Assembly (NCBI GenBank): GCA_965238125.1
Contig: OZ250179.1
Location: 4,402,001 to 4,466,000 of the forward strand
Source: UBA6623 sp965238125
GTDB lineage: Bacteria; Acidobacteriota; Terriglobia; Bryobacterales; UBA6623
DNA length: 64,000 nt
Reading direction: 5' to 3'
Position numbers and translations under genes: made by a program. Each line of letters opens with the position of its first letter. Positions within the stretch are counted from its first letter, which is position 1. A model generated the notes under the pieces. The model did not search any database, had not been told where the DNA came from, and saw only the letters and a list, made by a program, of their open reading frames with translations. Positions 42,127 through 51,282 of this stretch are shown piece after piece.

Positions 42127-42860
42127 CGGCCGGGTGATAGCAGCCTCGCAATGCTTCCACCATCGCGGGAAAGCCCGCGATAGTCGATGACAAGTGCGGG
42201 CCGGCGCGGAACTACCGCGTCGCCGAAGAACCCACCGAGCGAGGCGTGAAGTAGCCCTTCGCCAATTCCGGCTTCAGTTCCAACGCCTTCTCAAAGCAGG
42301 CGACCGCGGCGTCTGATTCTCCTTCCGCTTGCAGCGCAACACCCAAGTTCAAATGGGCTTCAGCAAAATCTTTGCGTAGTTCCAGCGCCCGCCGATAATA
42401 CGCGATTGCCTCTTGGGGATGTTCGGCCCGTTGCTCGAGCAGACCGGCGTTGAAGAGAATCTCAGGAGAGTCCTGTTTGATCTTCGCCAGCTTCGTGTAG
42501 ACATCGAGCAACTTGTCCGTCTTTTGCTGCTCGCCATACACCACGCTCAACCCCATCAGAGCGTCTGCATCATCGGGGCTGAGTTCGAGCACCTTGTCAA
42601 AAGCCCCCTCGGCTTTGTCGGCCTGATCACATTTCAGGTGCGCGACGCCCAGATTCGACCAGGCTTGCGCCCAATCCGCCTTTTGCTCGACGCACTTTGC
42701 GTAGACTTCCGCGGCTTGCGCCCATTCGTTGCTCTTATGCAGCGCCACGCCGAGACGGAACAGCGGCTCCGGGGCATTGGTCGTCTCAGCTAACTTGCGG
42801 TAGCTGCGGATCGATCCTTTCCAATCCTGCTCTTTCTCGTAGAGAACGGCAAGGTTGTAC

Positions 42861-44526
42861 CCAGGATTTCCATTTTGGCCCTGGCACGGTCACAGGATAC
42901 ACCCCCGCTGCGCCGAATACCACGTCTTTTCGCGCTGAACCCTGCACATCACCTCCGCCGGTAGGCGCCAGGGCTCGTCCGTCCGCTCACAGACGTTGAT
43001 TGAGCGGACTGAACGGCGCTCCGGCCGACACTGCTCCCTGCGAAACCTTTTTGGAGCCAAAAACTGTTGATCCTCGCCCGGGCAACGCTACCCACCCGGC
43101 ACAGGCAGCGCCCAGATCCTATGCAGCATGTCACCGAACAGCCGCCGGTTCAGATGTCCTTCGGCCAACAGCAGCCAATAGTACCGCGCATGCTTGACCA
43201 GCCTACCGCCCGTCTTCATCAGCCGCTGTTGCAAGCTCGTCAGCGACCAGCTCTTGATCCGTTGCGGCAGCCCGAGCCTCCGCCATAGGTTCCCCAGGTT
43301 ATAGGCCAGCACGCTGAGTTGCAGTCGCACTTCGTTGGCCCGGAACCGATGGCATGACAGCCTTGTCCAATGCGTCGCTTGTTTGCCTTCCTTGATCCAC
43401 TGCTCCGCCGTGCCGCGCTTGTTGTAGAACCGCACCAGCGAGCGGCTCGGCAAGGCCATGCTCGTGACGATGAAACCGACGCGAGGAAACAACTCACCTT
43501 GGTGATGCTCGACCTTCGCAACAACCCGCCGGGACTTCGACCAGCTCGCGGCCTGATACCGAAAGCTCCTGTAGCGCACCAGGGGCTTTGCGCTCGGCCT
43601 GCCCGGCGGACGAAACAGGATATCTTCGATCTCCAGCTCCAGGCTCTTGTTGGCCGGGATGCGAATCACGTAGTCCACGCCGCGCTCCTCCAACGTCTCG
43701 TAAATATCCGGCTTGGCGAAGGCGGCATCGGCCCGGAACGTCACCTGTTTGCCCTCCGCCTGTTGGCGTTCGATTTCCGGCAGCAGCAGCTCGTCCCAGT
43801 CCTCGGCGCTGGACACGTTGCCCGGTCGCAACTTTGCCGCCAAGCAATCGCCGTGCTGGTTGAACAGCAACAGTGGGTGGTAGCAGACCGACTCGAAGTG
43901 GCCGTTGTAGGCGCTGCCTTCCTGCCGGCCGTGGACGGGGCTCTCGGTAGAGTCCATGTCCAGCACGACGCACGCGGAGTCATCACCGGCCTCGGCTTGC
44001 GCGATCAACTCGCGGTTCACCGCCATCAGCCCGATCAGATTCTCGTCGCCGGCGAGCATGGCGGTCTCGAAGCTCTGCAGCCGGGAGGTCAGCGCCGCGC
44101 CGCGATCCCAGTTCTTCTTCGAGCCAATCAGCCGAAAGGTTGGATCGGCGGAGACACGAACGGCGTCGTTGAGATCCTCGTAGCCCGCCAAGCGGGAGTA
44201 GACCGACTGTCGCAGCAGATCGACGAACGGGAACTTCTTGTTCGAGCCTTGCCGCGAATCCGTCAGATGCTCGTCTATCAGCTTGCCTAGTCCGAGTCGT
44301 TCGTCCAGTTCGCGAATGAGAATCAGCCCGCCATCCGAGGTGACTCGCGATCCTTGGAAATCGACCTTGAGAAATCCATTGAAGGTGAGCTGAAACGGTT
44401 TGTTTTCTTTTTCACCCATTGGGTGTTGATCTCCTCAGCGCCTTGAGTGCTTTCAAGCCCGCATAAATAAAGGCGTCCGAGTCCACCCGATGGTTAGCAG
44501 AACCGAAACTAAAGTGGAAATCCGGG
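42861..44526 (-). mobile_element. IS1380-family element, copy 2 (intact)
   Basis: 1666 bp, ends CCAGGATTTCCATTTT (left) and, on the other strand, CCCGGATTTCCACTTT (right). Flanked by exact TGTAC direct duplications (42856-42860 and 44527-44531). The transposase is full length. Near-identity to copy 1 indicates recent spread in this genome. Confidence 0.92.
43088..44419 (-). CDS. IS1380-family transposase, intact
   Basis: 443 aa. Begins MGEKENKPFQLTFNGFLKVD, continuing SRVTSDGGLILIRELDERLGL. DDE core: D in VVLDMDSTESPVHG, D in VTFRADAAFAKPDIYE (both about 155-235) and E in WIKEGKQATHWTRLSCHRFRANEVRLQL (about 340). No premature stop: codon 307 is CAA, where copy 1 has TAA. A tail rich in Arg and Leu (SLTSLQQRLMKTGGRLVKHARYYW) is usual. 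Probably functional. Confidence 0.9.
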   Translation of the reverse strand: MGEKENKPFQLTFNGFLKVDFQGSRVTSDGGLILIRELDERLGLGKLIDEHLTDSRQGSNKKFPFVDLLRQSVYSRLAGYEDLNDAVRVSADPTFRLIGSKKNWDRGAALTSRLQSFETAMLAGDENLIGLMAVNRELIAQAEAGDDSACVVLDMDSTESPVHGRQEGSAYNGHFESVCYHPLLLFNQHGDCLAAKLRPGNVSSAEDWDELLLPEIERQQAEGKQVTFRADAAFAKPDIYETLEERGVDYVIRIPANKSLELEIEDILFRPPGRPSAKPLVRYRSFRYQAASWSKSRRVVAKVEHHQGELFPRVGFIVTSMALPSRSLVRFYNKRGTAEQWIKEGKQATHWTRLSCHRFRANEVRLQLSVLAYNLGNLWRRLGLPQRIKSWSLTSLQQRLMKTGGRLVKHARYYWLLLAEGHLNRRLFGDMLHRIWALPVPGG

Positions 44527-45739
44527 TGTACAGGGCCGCGGCCGAAGACTCGTCTCGTTCAAGGACTTTGTTGTACACCGCCTTGGCTTCCGAGTCCTTG
44601 CCGGTCTCCAAACAGCAGGTCCCAAAATTCAACAGGACACCCGTTGTGGCGTGTCCCAATCGAAGGCAGTGGCTGTAGGCCTGGATCGCGTCCTCGAAAC
44701 GGGTGAGTTTTTGACAAACCAGCCCCAGGTTGTACCAGCCCTCGGGGGACTCGCCGGAAGCGGCAACGAGCTTGTTGTAGTACTCTCTCGCCGCTTCGAG
44801 GTTCTCCTGGCGGAAACACGCGTACCCGAGGCCCTCCAAAGCGGCTACGGACTCGGGCGCAAGTTTGAGCAGAGACCGGAAAGCGCTTTCCGCTTCCTCG
44901 TATTCTTCCTGCTTCATATAGACGCCGGTCAGATTCGCGAGTACTTCCTCCGACTCGGGTTGCTGCTTCAGGGCGGCCCGGTAGCACTCGATCGCCTTCT
45001 CGTGATCTTCCGAGAGGTGGTAGGCGACACCCAGCCCGAAGACAGCGGTGTAAGCATCCGGCTCCACCTTCAGATAGGCTTCGTAGGCGGCTTTGGCCCC
45101 TGGGGGGTCGTTCAACTTCAGACAGCAACCCGCCACGCCCAGATACGCGTCGACCAACTCGCCGTCCAGCTGGATAGCGGTTTGAAACGCCCGTTGGGCC
45201 GCCTCGTAATTCTCGGTGGCCTGCAGAGAAAGGCCGGCATTGAACTGGGCCGTCGCATTCTCCGGCTCCAGCTTGAGCAATTCCGCATAGTATTCCGCTG
45301 CTTGCGCGAACTCCTTGCGGTCAAGGTAGATCTGCGCCATGGCCGTGTAGACCTCGCCCAGATCCTTGCCGTCGGCTTTGACCTTCTGGAGATTCTCGAG
45401 CGCCTCGTCCAGCTCGCCTCGCAGGTAGCAGCGGACGGCGGCGGCGTAATGCGGGTCCACCGACGCCGTAGACGCCGTAGGCGCCTCGGCGACCGACGGA
45501 GCTTCCTCTTCTCGGGCCGCGGACAAGCTGCCGCCCAAGTTCTCCATGATGTCGACACCGATCTTGGTTTCCTCGACCAGTTCCGGCGCCGGATTGGCGA
45601 CCGGTTCCGTAGCCGGGTTTTCATTGGTTTTGTTGGCTTCTAAGAAACCTAGTTCGCCGAAGAATTTCATCTCTTTTCCCTCGCTCAATTGCTGTCGCTT
45701 CTACGTCGGGTTACCGCATCTATCCTTAGCAACCGGCCA

Positions 45740-48214
45740 TCAGGCGTACTCGAGCGGGTCCAGGTCCGCAGGCGCGTAAACCGCCGCGGCGGGACCGATT
45801 GCTTCCAAGTTGGTCTCCCGCAATTCCAGCTGCATGACCGAAAAAAGTTGCGATTGATTCGCCTGTTCATTGAGAGCAGGGACCGGCAGGATACCCGACG
45901 TATCCCCCGACTGCAACCCCCGCATCAGTGCTTCTCCCGCGGTCGACTTCAGTAGATAGCCTAACTGGGGAAATTGCCTCACACTCCGAATCGCCCCGGT
46001 CAACAACACGACCGGTACTTCGATATCCTGTCGGGGCTGCTCCACCCCGCCCGTCCAATTTGCAAACACCGGCAGCCCTTGTTGCCCCATGGTGCTCGGA
46101 TTCACCCAGCGAACCATTTCGGCCGGCACAATGCCGCGGTATTGATTTTCGCCGGCAAGTCCCTCGATACGCGCTTGCGGGGTGCGGCACTCCCAAGAGG
46201 CCGCAATCATGTCCTCCGAGCGCGGAGGAACCAAGGGTTCGCCCTGGGCGGCCTCCGGGCTCACCCCTGAAAGCAGACCGAAGAGTCTGATTCTCTGATG
46301 CTGATCTTCGCTCGGAATCGGATCAAGCCTGAATCCCGGCACGCGGCACCCGGCCCAAGGTCCAATCAGCCCTTCGCGGACCTCTATCGGCGCAACTTCG
46401 CACACATCGGCAAGCCCGAGCGTCGCGGCCCCTGACCGGCTCGATGCCCAGTCGGCAATGTGCAACGCGTAGGCCGCGCTCGTCGAACCCGCGGCAATGA
46501 TTCCAAAGTCGCCCAGAGCAACGGCGCCGGAAGGCGTCGACGGGGAGCTCGAAAAATCTTCCGGGTGCCACGATCCGTCCGCCGCTTCGCGGACCTCGAT
46601 AAAGTTCGGCGTCGCGTTCAGCAGCGAAGTCAACCCACCGGGTCCCGTGTGGCGGCCGGCGGGCCTCGGGTCGAAACTCGGAACGGAAAGCACCAACGAC
46701 GGGGCTGTCGCTCCGCCGGCCCCGATAGCCAACAGGCCTTCCATCCGCTCGACCGCCGCCTCCGCCATTTCCGTGAAAGAAGGCTCTCCCACCATCCATT
46801 GCGCGCCGCGAATCGAAAGCGAGCCGGCCCGGTCCGCTGTAACAATGCCCCGCGCTTTGCGGCAATCAACGATGTTCAGCGTGCCCGTACGCGCCGGCTC
46901 AACCGCGTAGGTCGGAGTAGCCGGCTCATGCCGCCCCCACGCCTCCAGGAGTTCGGCCGACCGCCTGCTCCTGTCGCCGATGTCGTCCCAAGCACGCTCG
47001 GCCGGCGCCGTGGCGGGCATCAGCCCATCGCTGAAAGCCGGCGTCCCTTCGCCCAACTCGTTGATGCCGACCCTGTCCTCGCGGGCCTCGGGCGGCTCGG
47101 AGGCGTCGAGCCCGTCAAGCAGTTCCTGCAAGGAGAGGTTCAAACCGGGCGCGCTCGGCTGCGAGATTATCTCGGCCGGCTTACGGACAGCGGCCTGTTC
47201 GAGAGCATCCGCGAACTCCGCTTCATCCGCCGTCGCTTCGTCCACTCCTTCAAGCAAATCTCCTTCAAGCAAATCGGAAAGCGCGGGACGCTCATCAGCC
47301 GTTGCGCCCATCAACCGCGCCACGATCGCGTCGTGGTTGCCGGATGGCTCGGCCGGCGCCGTTACTTCCGACTCGGGGAAGACCGGCTTCGCGGTCGTCC
47401 CCTCCATGCGCGACCGCAGCGAATCATTGAGGTCGACTTCGACTGATTCGAGGGGGGCAAGATCGACCGGTTGGGGCGCTTCCGGGCCGGGCACTTTCCA
47501 ATCCTCGGGCTCCGAACGAGCCGGCGGTACTTCCGCGCTCTCGACGAGAGCCTCCTCATCTTGGTGACGCGCCCCAACCGGATCGGAAGGCGTGAGATGC
47601 GGATCACCCTCACCCATAAGACGCTGCAAGACCGCGTCGCGCTCGCTCGATGCCTCCGACATCGGCTCTCCGGTCGCTTCACCGAGCGGCTCTTCGTCTC
47701 TCGCCTCCCGGCTTGCGAGGCCCGCCGAATACGGCTCGTCAGCGATCGGCTTGGAAGCCGTCGCCTCCATCAGCCGTTGCAATGGGTCATGAAGGGCGCC
47801 GACGGGTTCCTGGTCCGCTTGCTGGGGTATGCGGGGCTCTTCCAGGCTCTCGGAGATGCCTTGATCCGGCGGCGGGAGGGGAATGGCCTGTGCGCGAAGA
47901 GTCTCGGGTTGCGCCGCGGGCAATTGGTGCGAACGGTCGATTCGAGGCTTTGTATCGTTTGTTGCAAACGACGTCGTCTGCGCTGCCGGGGCTTCGGAGA
48001 TTCGCGGCTCGAAATCAGGAGCAGCGGGTCCGGAGTCATCTTCCAAGTCCGGCAGGGGAAGCGCGGCCCGGCTCAGCAGCTCTTCCTGAGACTGCATCAA
48101 GCGATCAAGGGTTTGACGCTTATGCGCTTCGGCGTGTTCTTCCGAGCAGAATTCGGACTTCGACTTCCAATGACGAAGTCGCGAAACCTTCTTGCCGCAG
48201 AGCAAACACTGCAT
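45740..48214 (-). CDS. Large zinc-ribbon protein with degenerate repeats, unknown function
   Basis: 824 aa. The N-terminus is a C4-like zinc ribbon: MQCLLCGKKVSRLRHWKSKS and CSEEHAEAHKRQTLDRL, with two CxxC/CxxxH-type pairs. Residues 45-370 are Pro/Glu/Ala-rich and disordered, containing four degenerate units around a RLM core (DPLQRLMEATASKP, AVLQRLMGEGDPHLTP, SLRSRMEGTTAKPVFPE, AIVARLMGATADERPALSD). From about 400 the protein is globular and beta-rich. No membrane helix. An N-terminal zinc ribbon followed by such repeats suggests a scaffold or assembly factor. It precedes the TPR gene, probably in one transcript. I do not recognise the family. Confidence 0.6.
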   Translation of the reverse strand: MQCLLCGKKVSRLRHWKSKSEFCSEEHAEAHKRQTLDRLMQSQEELLSRAALPLPDLEDDSGPAAPDFEPRISEAPAAQTTSFATNDTKPRIDRSHQLPAAQPETLRAQAIPLPPPDQGISESLEEPRIPQQADQEPVGALHDPLQRLMEATASKPIADEPYSAGLASREARDEEPLGEATGEPMSEASSERDAVLQRLMGEGDPHLTPSDPVGARHQDEEALVESAEVPPARSEPEDWKVPGPEAPQPVDLAPLESVEVDLNDSLRSRMEGTTAKPVFPESEVTAPAEPSGNHDAIVARLMGATADERPALSDLLEGDLLEGVDEATADEAEFADALEQAAVRKPAEIISQPSAPGLNLSLQELLDGLDASEPPEAREDRVGINELGEGTPAFSDGLMPATAPAERAWDDIGDRSRRSAELLEAWGRHEPATPTYAVEPARTGTLNIVDCRKARGIVTADRAGSLSIRGAQWMVGEPSFTEMAEAAVERMEGLLAIGAGGATAPSLVLSVPSFDPRPAGRHTGPGGLTSLLNATPNFIEVREAADGSWHPEDFSSSPSTPSGAVALGDFGIIAAGSTSAAYALHIADWASSRSGAATLGLADVCEVAPIEVREGLIGPWAGCRVPGFRLDPIPSEDQHQRIRLFGLLSGVSPEAAQGEPLVPPRSEDMIAASWECRTPQARIEGLAGENQYRGIVPAEMVRWVNPSTMGQQGLPVFANWTGGVEQPRQDIEVPVVLLTGAIRSVRQFPQLGYLLKSTAGEALMRGLQSGDTSGILPVPALNEQANQSQLFSVMQLELRETNLEAIGPAAAVYAPADLDPLEYA

Positions 48215-48411
48215 AATCGAGACCGCACTGGTACCCAGCCCGGGAGTTCACCACCGCCACCCGCGCCTGAGGCCCATTTTGAATTCTGGGTCACCTGTCC
48301 TGAACAGGCGATCCGAGACGCGCCCTAAACAGGAATCTAATGATACTTACGCCTATCGGCTAATCTGGAGTCTGTCTTCAGTTATATGACTTAATCGGTG
48401 GGGAAGTAGGC

Positions 48412-48576
48412 TGCCCGGTTCAAGACGCCGGAAGGCCCCCAAAAAAGCGGTTGCGGCAAGCGGCCTCCTCGAAGAGGGGTAATTCCGATCGCGCATGTAG
48501 CCCATCCGAGGGGAGATGAAAAGCTTCGGGCCGACGCCGAAGCAACAGTCGAGAGGGCCTGCCGGCCCACCGGGCA
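48412..48576 (-). ncRNA. Candidate structured RNA between the zinc-ribbon gene and atpF
   Basis: The minus-strand segment pairs at its ends: TGCCCGG with CCGGGCA, then GCCGG with CCGGC, then GGCC with GGCC, nested, with unequal internal loops, giving a long hairpin of about 165 nt. Inside is a perfect GCTTCGG/CCGAAGC hairpin. Size and shape are reminiscent of 6S RNA, but the conserved central bubble is not demonstrated. It may instead be a transcript leader or end. No ORF is supported in 48215-48631. Confidence 0.3.
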
Positions 48577-48631
48577 TAGCCCTAGAGACGTTTCCATCGG
48601 CGAGAACCGCTCTCTCTAATCGGCCCGTGCG

Positions 48632-49159
48632 CTAGTGAACGCTGCCTTCGGGCCGAGTCTCGCCTTCCGGGACTTCCGCTAAAAACTGATCGACGATCTC
48701 GCGCTGCTGCTGCTCGGTAAGCGAGACTGCCACCAACCGCCCCGCCGCGCGCACCGCTAGATCGGCCGCTGTCTTGCGGATTTCCGCCAGCGCGGCGCGC
48801 TGCTCGGCCTCCAAGCGACGCAAACCTTGCTCGGTCACACGCTTGGCCTCGCCCTTGGCGTCGGCGATCACCTGCCGGCGGACCTGTTCGGCCTCCTGCC
48901 GAGCCTGCTCGACGATCTGCTCGGCTTTTTGGAGCGCTTCCTCGCCACGACGTTGGTTCTTGGCCAACACCAGTTCGGTATCCCGCTGCGTCTTTTGCGC
49001 CTGGTCAAGAGCATCCTTGATGTTTTGCTCCCGCTCATCGAGCGCCACGAGCAGCGGTTTCCAGGCGAACTTGCGCAACACGACCAACAGCGTGATGAAG
49101 ATCGCTATGGTCCAAATCATCAGCCCCGGCTCGAACCGGAGCAATGCACTCGCCTCCAT
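48632..49159 (-). CDS. atpF: ATP synthase F0 subunit b
   Basis: 175 aa. A single N-terminal membrane helix (LMIWTIAIFITLLVVLRKFAW), then a long charged helix (ALDEREQNIKDALDQAQKTQRDTELVLAKNQRRGEEALQKAEQIVEQARQEAEQ and so on) that forms the peripheral stalk. It ends with a C-terminal delta-binding region, RAAGRLVAVSLTEQQQREIVDQFL. It is last in the F0 operon, 7 bp after atpE. No delta, alpha, gamma, beta or epsilon genes follow. Confidence 0.92.
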   Translation of the reverse strand: MEASALLRFEPGLMIWTIAIFITLLVVLRKFAWKPLLVALDEREQNIKDALDQAQKTQRDTELVLAKNQRRGEEALQKAEQIVEQARQEAEQVRRQVIADAKGEAKRVTEQGLRRLEAEQRAALAEIRKTAADLAVRAAGRLVAVSLTEQQQREIVDQFLAEVPEGETRPEGSVH

Positions 49160-49166
49160 CGTCGGC

Positions 49167-49490
49167 TCACTTGGTGAGGATGATCAGCAGGCAGCCGACC
49201 ACCGCGATTACCGCCACGCCTTCGAGCAGGAACAAGGGCAGCTGAAACGCCGCCTGAATGTCACGGGCGGCCTGGGGCTGACGCGCGATGCTTTCGACCG
49301 CCGCCGCCGTCAAACGGCCGATCCCCAAGCCCGCGCCGACAACAACAATTCCGCCGCCGAGCGCCGCGCCGAAATACTGTAGGCCGCCGCCCCCTTCGCC
49401 GCCTTGCGCGAACGCCCCCGTCGGGGCTGCCAGGAATAATGCGACCAGGAATAACAGGGCGAATGCTGATCGTTTGGGACTGAATCTCAT
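49167..49490 (-). CDS. atpE: ATP synthase F0 subunit c (with signal peptide)
   Basis: 107 aa. Residues 1-28 are a cleavable-looking signal peptide (ALLFLVALFLAAPTGAFA), followed by a Gly-rich linker and two helices. Helix 1 is GAALGGGIVVVGAGLGIGRL, the loop is ARQPQAAR, and helix 2 carries the ion-binding E90 (FQLPLFLLEGVAV). No Gln/Thr Na+-site pattern is visible, so it is likely H+-coupled. The signal peptide is an unusual trait of some bacteria including Acidobacteriota. Confidence 0.92.
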   Translation of the reverse strand: MRFSPKRSAFALLFLVALFLAAPTGAFAQGGEGGGGLQYFGAALGGGIVVVGAGLGIGRLTAAAVESIARQPQAARDIQAAFQLPLFLLEGVAVIAVVGCLLIILTK

Positions 49491-49516
49491 TTGTGTAGTA
49501 TCCTCCGAATCCGTTC

Positions 49517-50329
49517 TCAGTGTGAGGAATGGACCACCATTCCGATGAACAATGCCGTTAACAAAGTAAAGACGTAGGCTTGAATGAAAGCCACGATGAT
49601 CTCGAGCAAGTAAATCGCCACCGCCAGCGGCACGGAAAAGAAAACGCCGACCAGGAAGCTCTGGAAGATGAAGATGAACGAAATTATCACGAAGATGACG
49701 ATATGTCCCGCCGTCATGTTCGCCGCGAGACGAATCATCAGCGCCATCGGCTTAACCAGCGTGCTGATGGTTTCGAGAAAGACCACCATCGGCGCCAGCG
49801 CCATGGGCGTGCCCGGCGGGATCATGTGTTTGATGTAGCCGACGGGCCCCTGCACAATCAAACCCGAAACCAGGATCAGCCCGAACGTGCAAAACGCGAG
49901 GGCTCCGGTCATGTTCACATTGCTGGTAGCCGTATACGCGCCCGGCACCAAGCCCAATAGGTTGCACGTCAGGATGAAGAAGAACAGCGTCAACAGGTAG
50001 GGGGTAAACATCCGCCCGAAGCGCTCGCCCATGTGCGAGATCGCAATCTCATCCCGGATGAAGACCACGAAAAACTCAAGCGCGTTCGCGAGTCCCTTCG
50101 GAGCCGTTCCGTCGAGCCGCGACCTGCGAAAAGCCCAGCCGAACATCACCACCAGCAGCCCGGCGGCAATCAACATCATCAGCACGCCCTTCGAAAATCC
50201 CCAGGGCTCCATGCCCGGGTAATCATGATTGGCGACGTGATGGATCAACACGTCGGAGAGGTTTTCTTCCCCGCCGTGTTCGGCCCCGGCGGCCGCCGCA
50301 AACAGAGCGGGTGGCAGTGGGAACGTCAT
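49517..50329 (-). CDS. atpB: ATP synthase F0 subunit a
   Basis: 270 aa with five to six membrane helices. The essential arginine is R200 in PMALMIRLAANMTAGHIVIF, next to the c ring. Also SVRDEIA-like FIRDEIAISHMGERFGRMFTPYLLTLFFFILTCNLLGLVPG at 90-130. The protein channels protons to the c ring. Its ATG overlaps the stop of the atpI-like gene. Confidence 0.92.
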   Translation of the reverse strand: MTFPLPPALFAAAAGAEHGGEENLSDVLIHHVANHDYPGMEPWGFSKGVLMMLIAAGLLVVMFGWAFRRSRLDGTAPKGLANALEFFVVFIRDEIAISHMGERFGRMFTPYLLTLFFFILTCNLLGLVPGAYTATSNVNMTGALAFCTFGLILVSGLIVQGPVGYIKHMIPPGTPMALAPMVVFLETISTLVKPMALMIRLAANMTAGHIVIFVIISFIFIFQSFLVGVFFSVPLAVAIYLLEIIVAFIQAYVFTLLTALFIGMVVHSSH

Positions 50330-50631
50330 CTTGTCTCAATCCGGCGGCGATAGCGCCGTGCCTCGTAAAACAAACCGCCCAGGTAGACCGAGATGAGTGC
50401 CAGGGTGAACGGCGCGGGTTCCGCCCAACCGGCGCCCACCACGACGATCAACACCGCAAACACACAGGCGCTTCGAAGCGCCGCGCTCGACAACGAGACC
50501 TTCCAAAAATCCTCGACGGGCCGGCGCTTGCCGCGCCACATCAGCCACTCGGAAACAACAACCGTGCCCGCACCGGCCAAGACGCCAAAAAATACTGACT
50601 CCGTCATGGTTTCCGTTGCCGGCAACAGCAT
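50326..50631 (-). CDS. atpI: ATP synthase subunit I-like protein
   Basis: 101 aa with two to three membrane helices (VFFGVLAGAGTVVVSEWLM, SACVFAVLIVVVGAGWAEPAPFTLALISVYLGGLFYEA). AtpI-type proteins help c-ring assembly. Sequence similarity in the family is low; the call rests on its position between atpZ and atpB and on topology. An in-frame ATG at 50607 is an alternative start. Confidence 0.65.
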   Translation of the reverse strand: MLLPATETMTESVFFGVLAGAGTVVVSEWLMWRGKRRPVEDFWKVSLSSAALRSACVFAVLIVVVGAGWAEPAPFTLALISVYLGGLFYEARRYRRRIETR

Positions 50632-50652
50632 CGATTCATTACGCCGGGGCCT

Positions 50653-50877
50653 TCAGTCCCGCTTCATCCACATGATCTTGGCCAGGTTGTACAAACCAAC
50701 CGTTACACCGACGAACAGGCCGATAATGATGGCCGCCGGGTTGGCGTCCCAGTAATCTCCAATCAGATAGCCAAGTAAAAGACAACCGAGGATGCTGCCG
50801 CTCAGCGTCCAACCGGCATCGGCCGCGGCCAAGCCGCCGGCTCTCGACCGGGAACCCTGACGACGATCGCTCTTCAT
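50653..50877 (-). CDS. atpZ: AtpZ/AtpI-family small membrane protein
   Basis: 74 aa from ATG 50877 (TTG 50904 is possible). Two helices: GWTLSGSILGCLLLGYLIGDY and AAIIIGLFVGVTVGLYNLAKI, with the charged turn DYWDANP, which is the AtpZ/"F0F1-ATPase subunit" pattern. AtpZ proteins lie at the front of F0 operons and may handle Mg2+ for c-ring assembly. Confidence 0.8.
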   Translation of the reverse strand: MKSDRRQGSRSRAGGLAAADAGWTLSGSILGCLLLGYLIGDYWDANPAAIIIGLFVGVTVGLYNLAKIMWMKRD

Positions 50878-51217
50878 CGCTTGCAAGGCGCCCCGGCTCG
50901 CCAACGGGATCTCACACGCTGTCGGCGGAGTGGAAGATTCCCAAAGACCGTAAACCTATAGAATTTCAAGGTATCAAAACCTCTCCAAAGGGGCAAGCCG
51001 GCGGGCGAAAAACTGTGGGACGCCGTCGAAAACCGGTTGCCGCGCGGCTCTCACCACCGGTCGGCCGAAGCACGCGAGCAGCCCGTGGTGTAGTCCGACT
51101 CCGCGAAAAATGGGTGGAGCCGGCGATTTTCGCTGTCCGGCGGCGTTGGGAGCAAAGCAGTTCCACGAGCCAAAATCTGATGGCCGCCCCCCCTTTTCGC
51201 CCGAGCGTCGACCGGGG

Positions 51218-51246
51218 TTGCATAAAACATTCCGATAGTGTTATGT
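51218..51246 (+). promoter_or_regulatory. Sigma-70-like promoter for the PilZ gene
   Basis: TTGCAT (51218-51223), 17-nt spacer, TTATGT (51241-51246). The gene begins at 51283. The rest of 50905-51282 is non-coding. Confidence 0.5.
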
Positions 51247-51282
51247 TTGAAACGTTTCCAGTCTAAATTGATTCGGAGGAAC

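Larger units (their letters stand above)
42212..45672 (-). pseudogene. TPR-repeat protein gene split by IS1380 copy 2
   Basis: The N-terminal part (44532-45672) and C-terminal part (42212-42860) come together in frame if the element and one copy of the TGTAC target are removed, reading AAALYNLAVLYEKEQDWKG across the joint: about 600 aa. The N-terminal 80 residues are Glu/Ala-rich (MKFFGELGFLEANKTNENPA), then about twelve TPR units (e.g. DLGEVYTAMAQIYLDRKEFAQAAEYY, ENATAQFNAGLSLQATENYEAAQRAF and AEAHLNLGVALQAEGESDAAVACFEKALEL). The start is at ATG 45672, with GAGGGAAAAG just upstream. As found, both halves are open but separated. It follows the zinc-ribbon gene by 67 bp and was likely co-transcribed with it. 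Confidence 0.85.

Noticed and set aside
48360..48600. B12 riboswitch in the gap before the zinc-ribbon gene
   Set aside because: The GCCACTG box and partner loops are absent.
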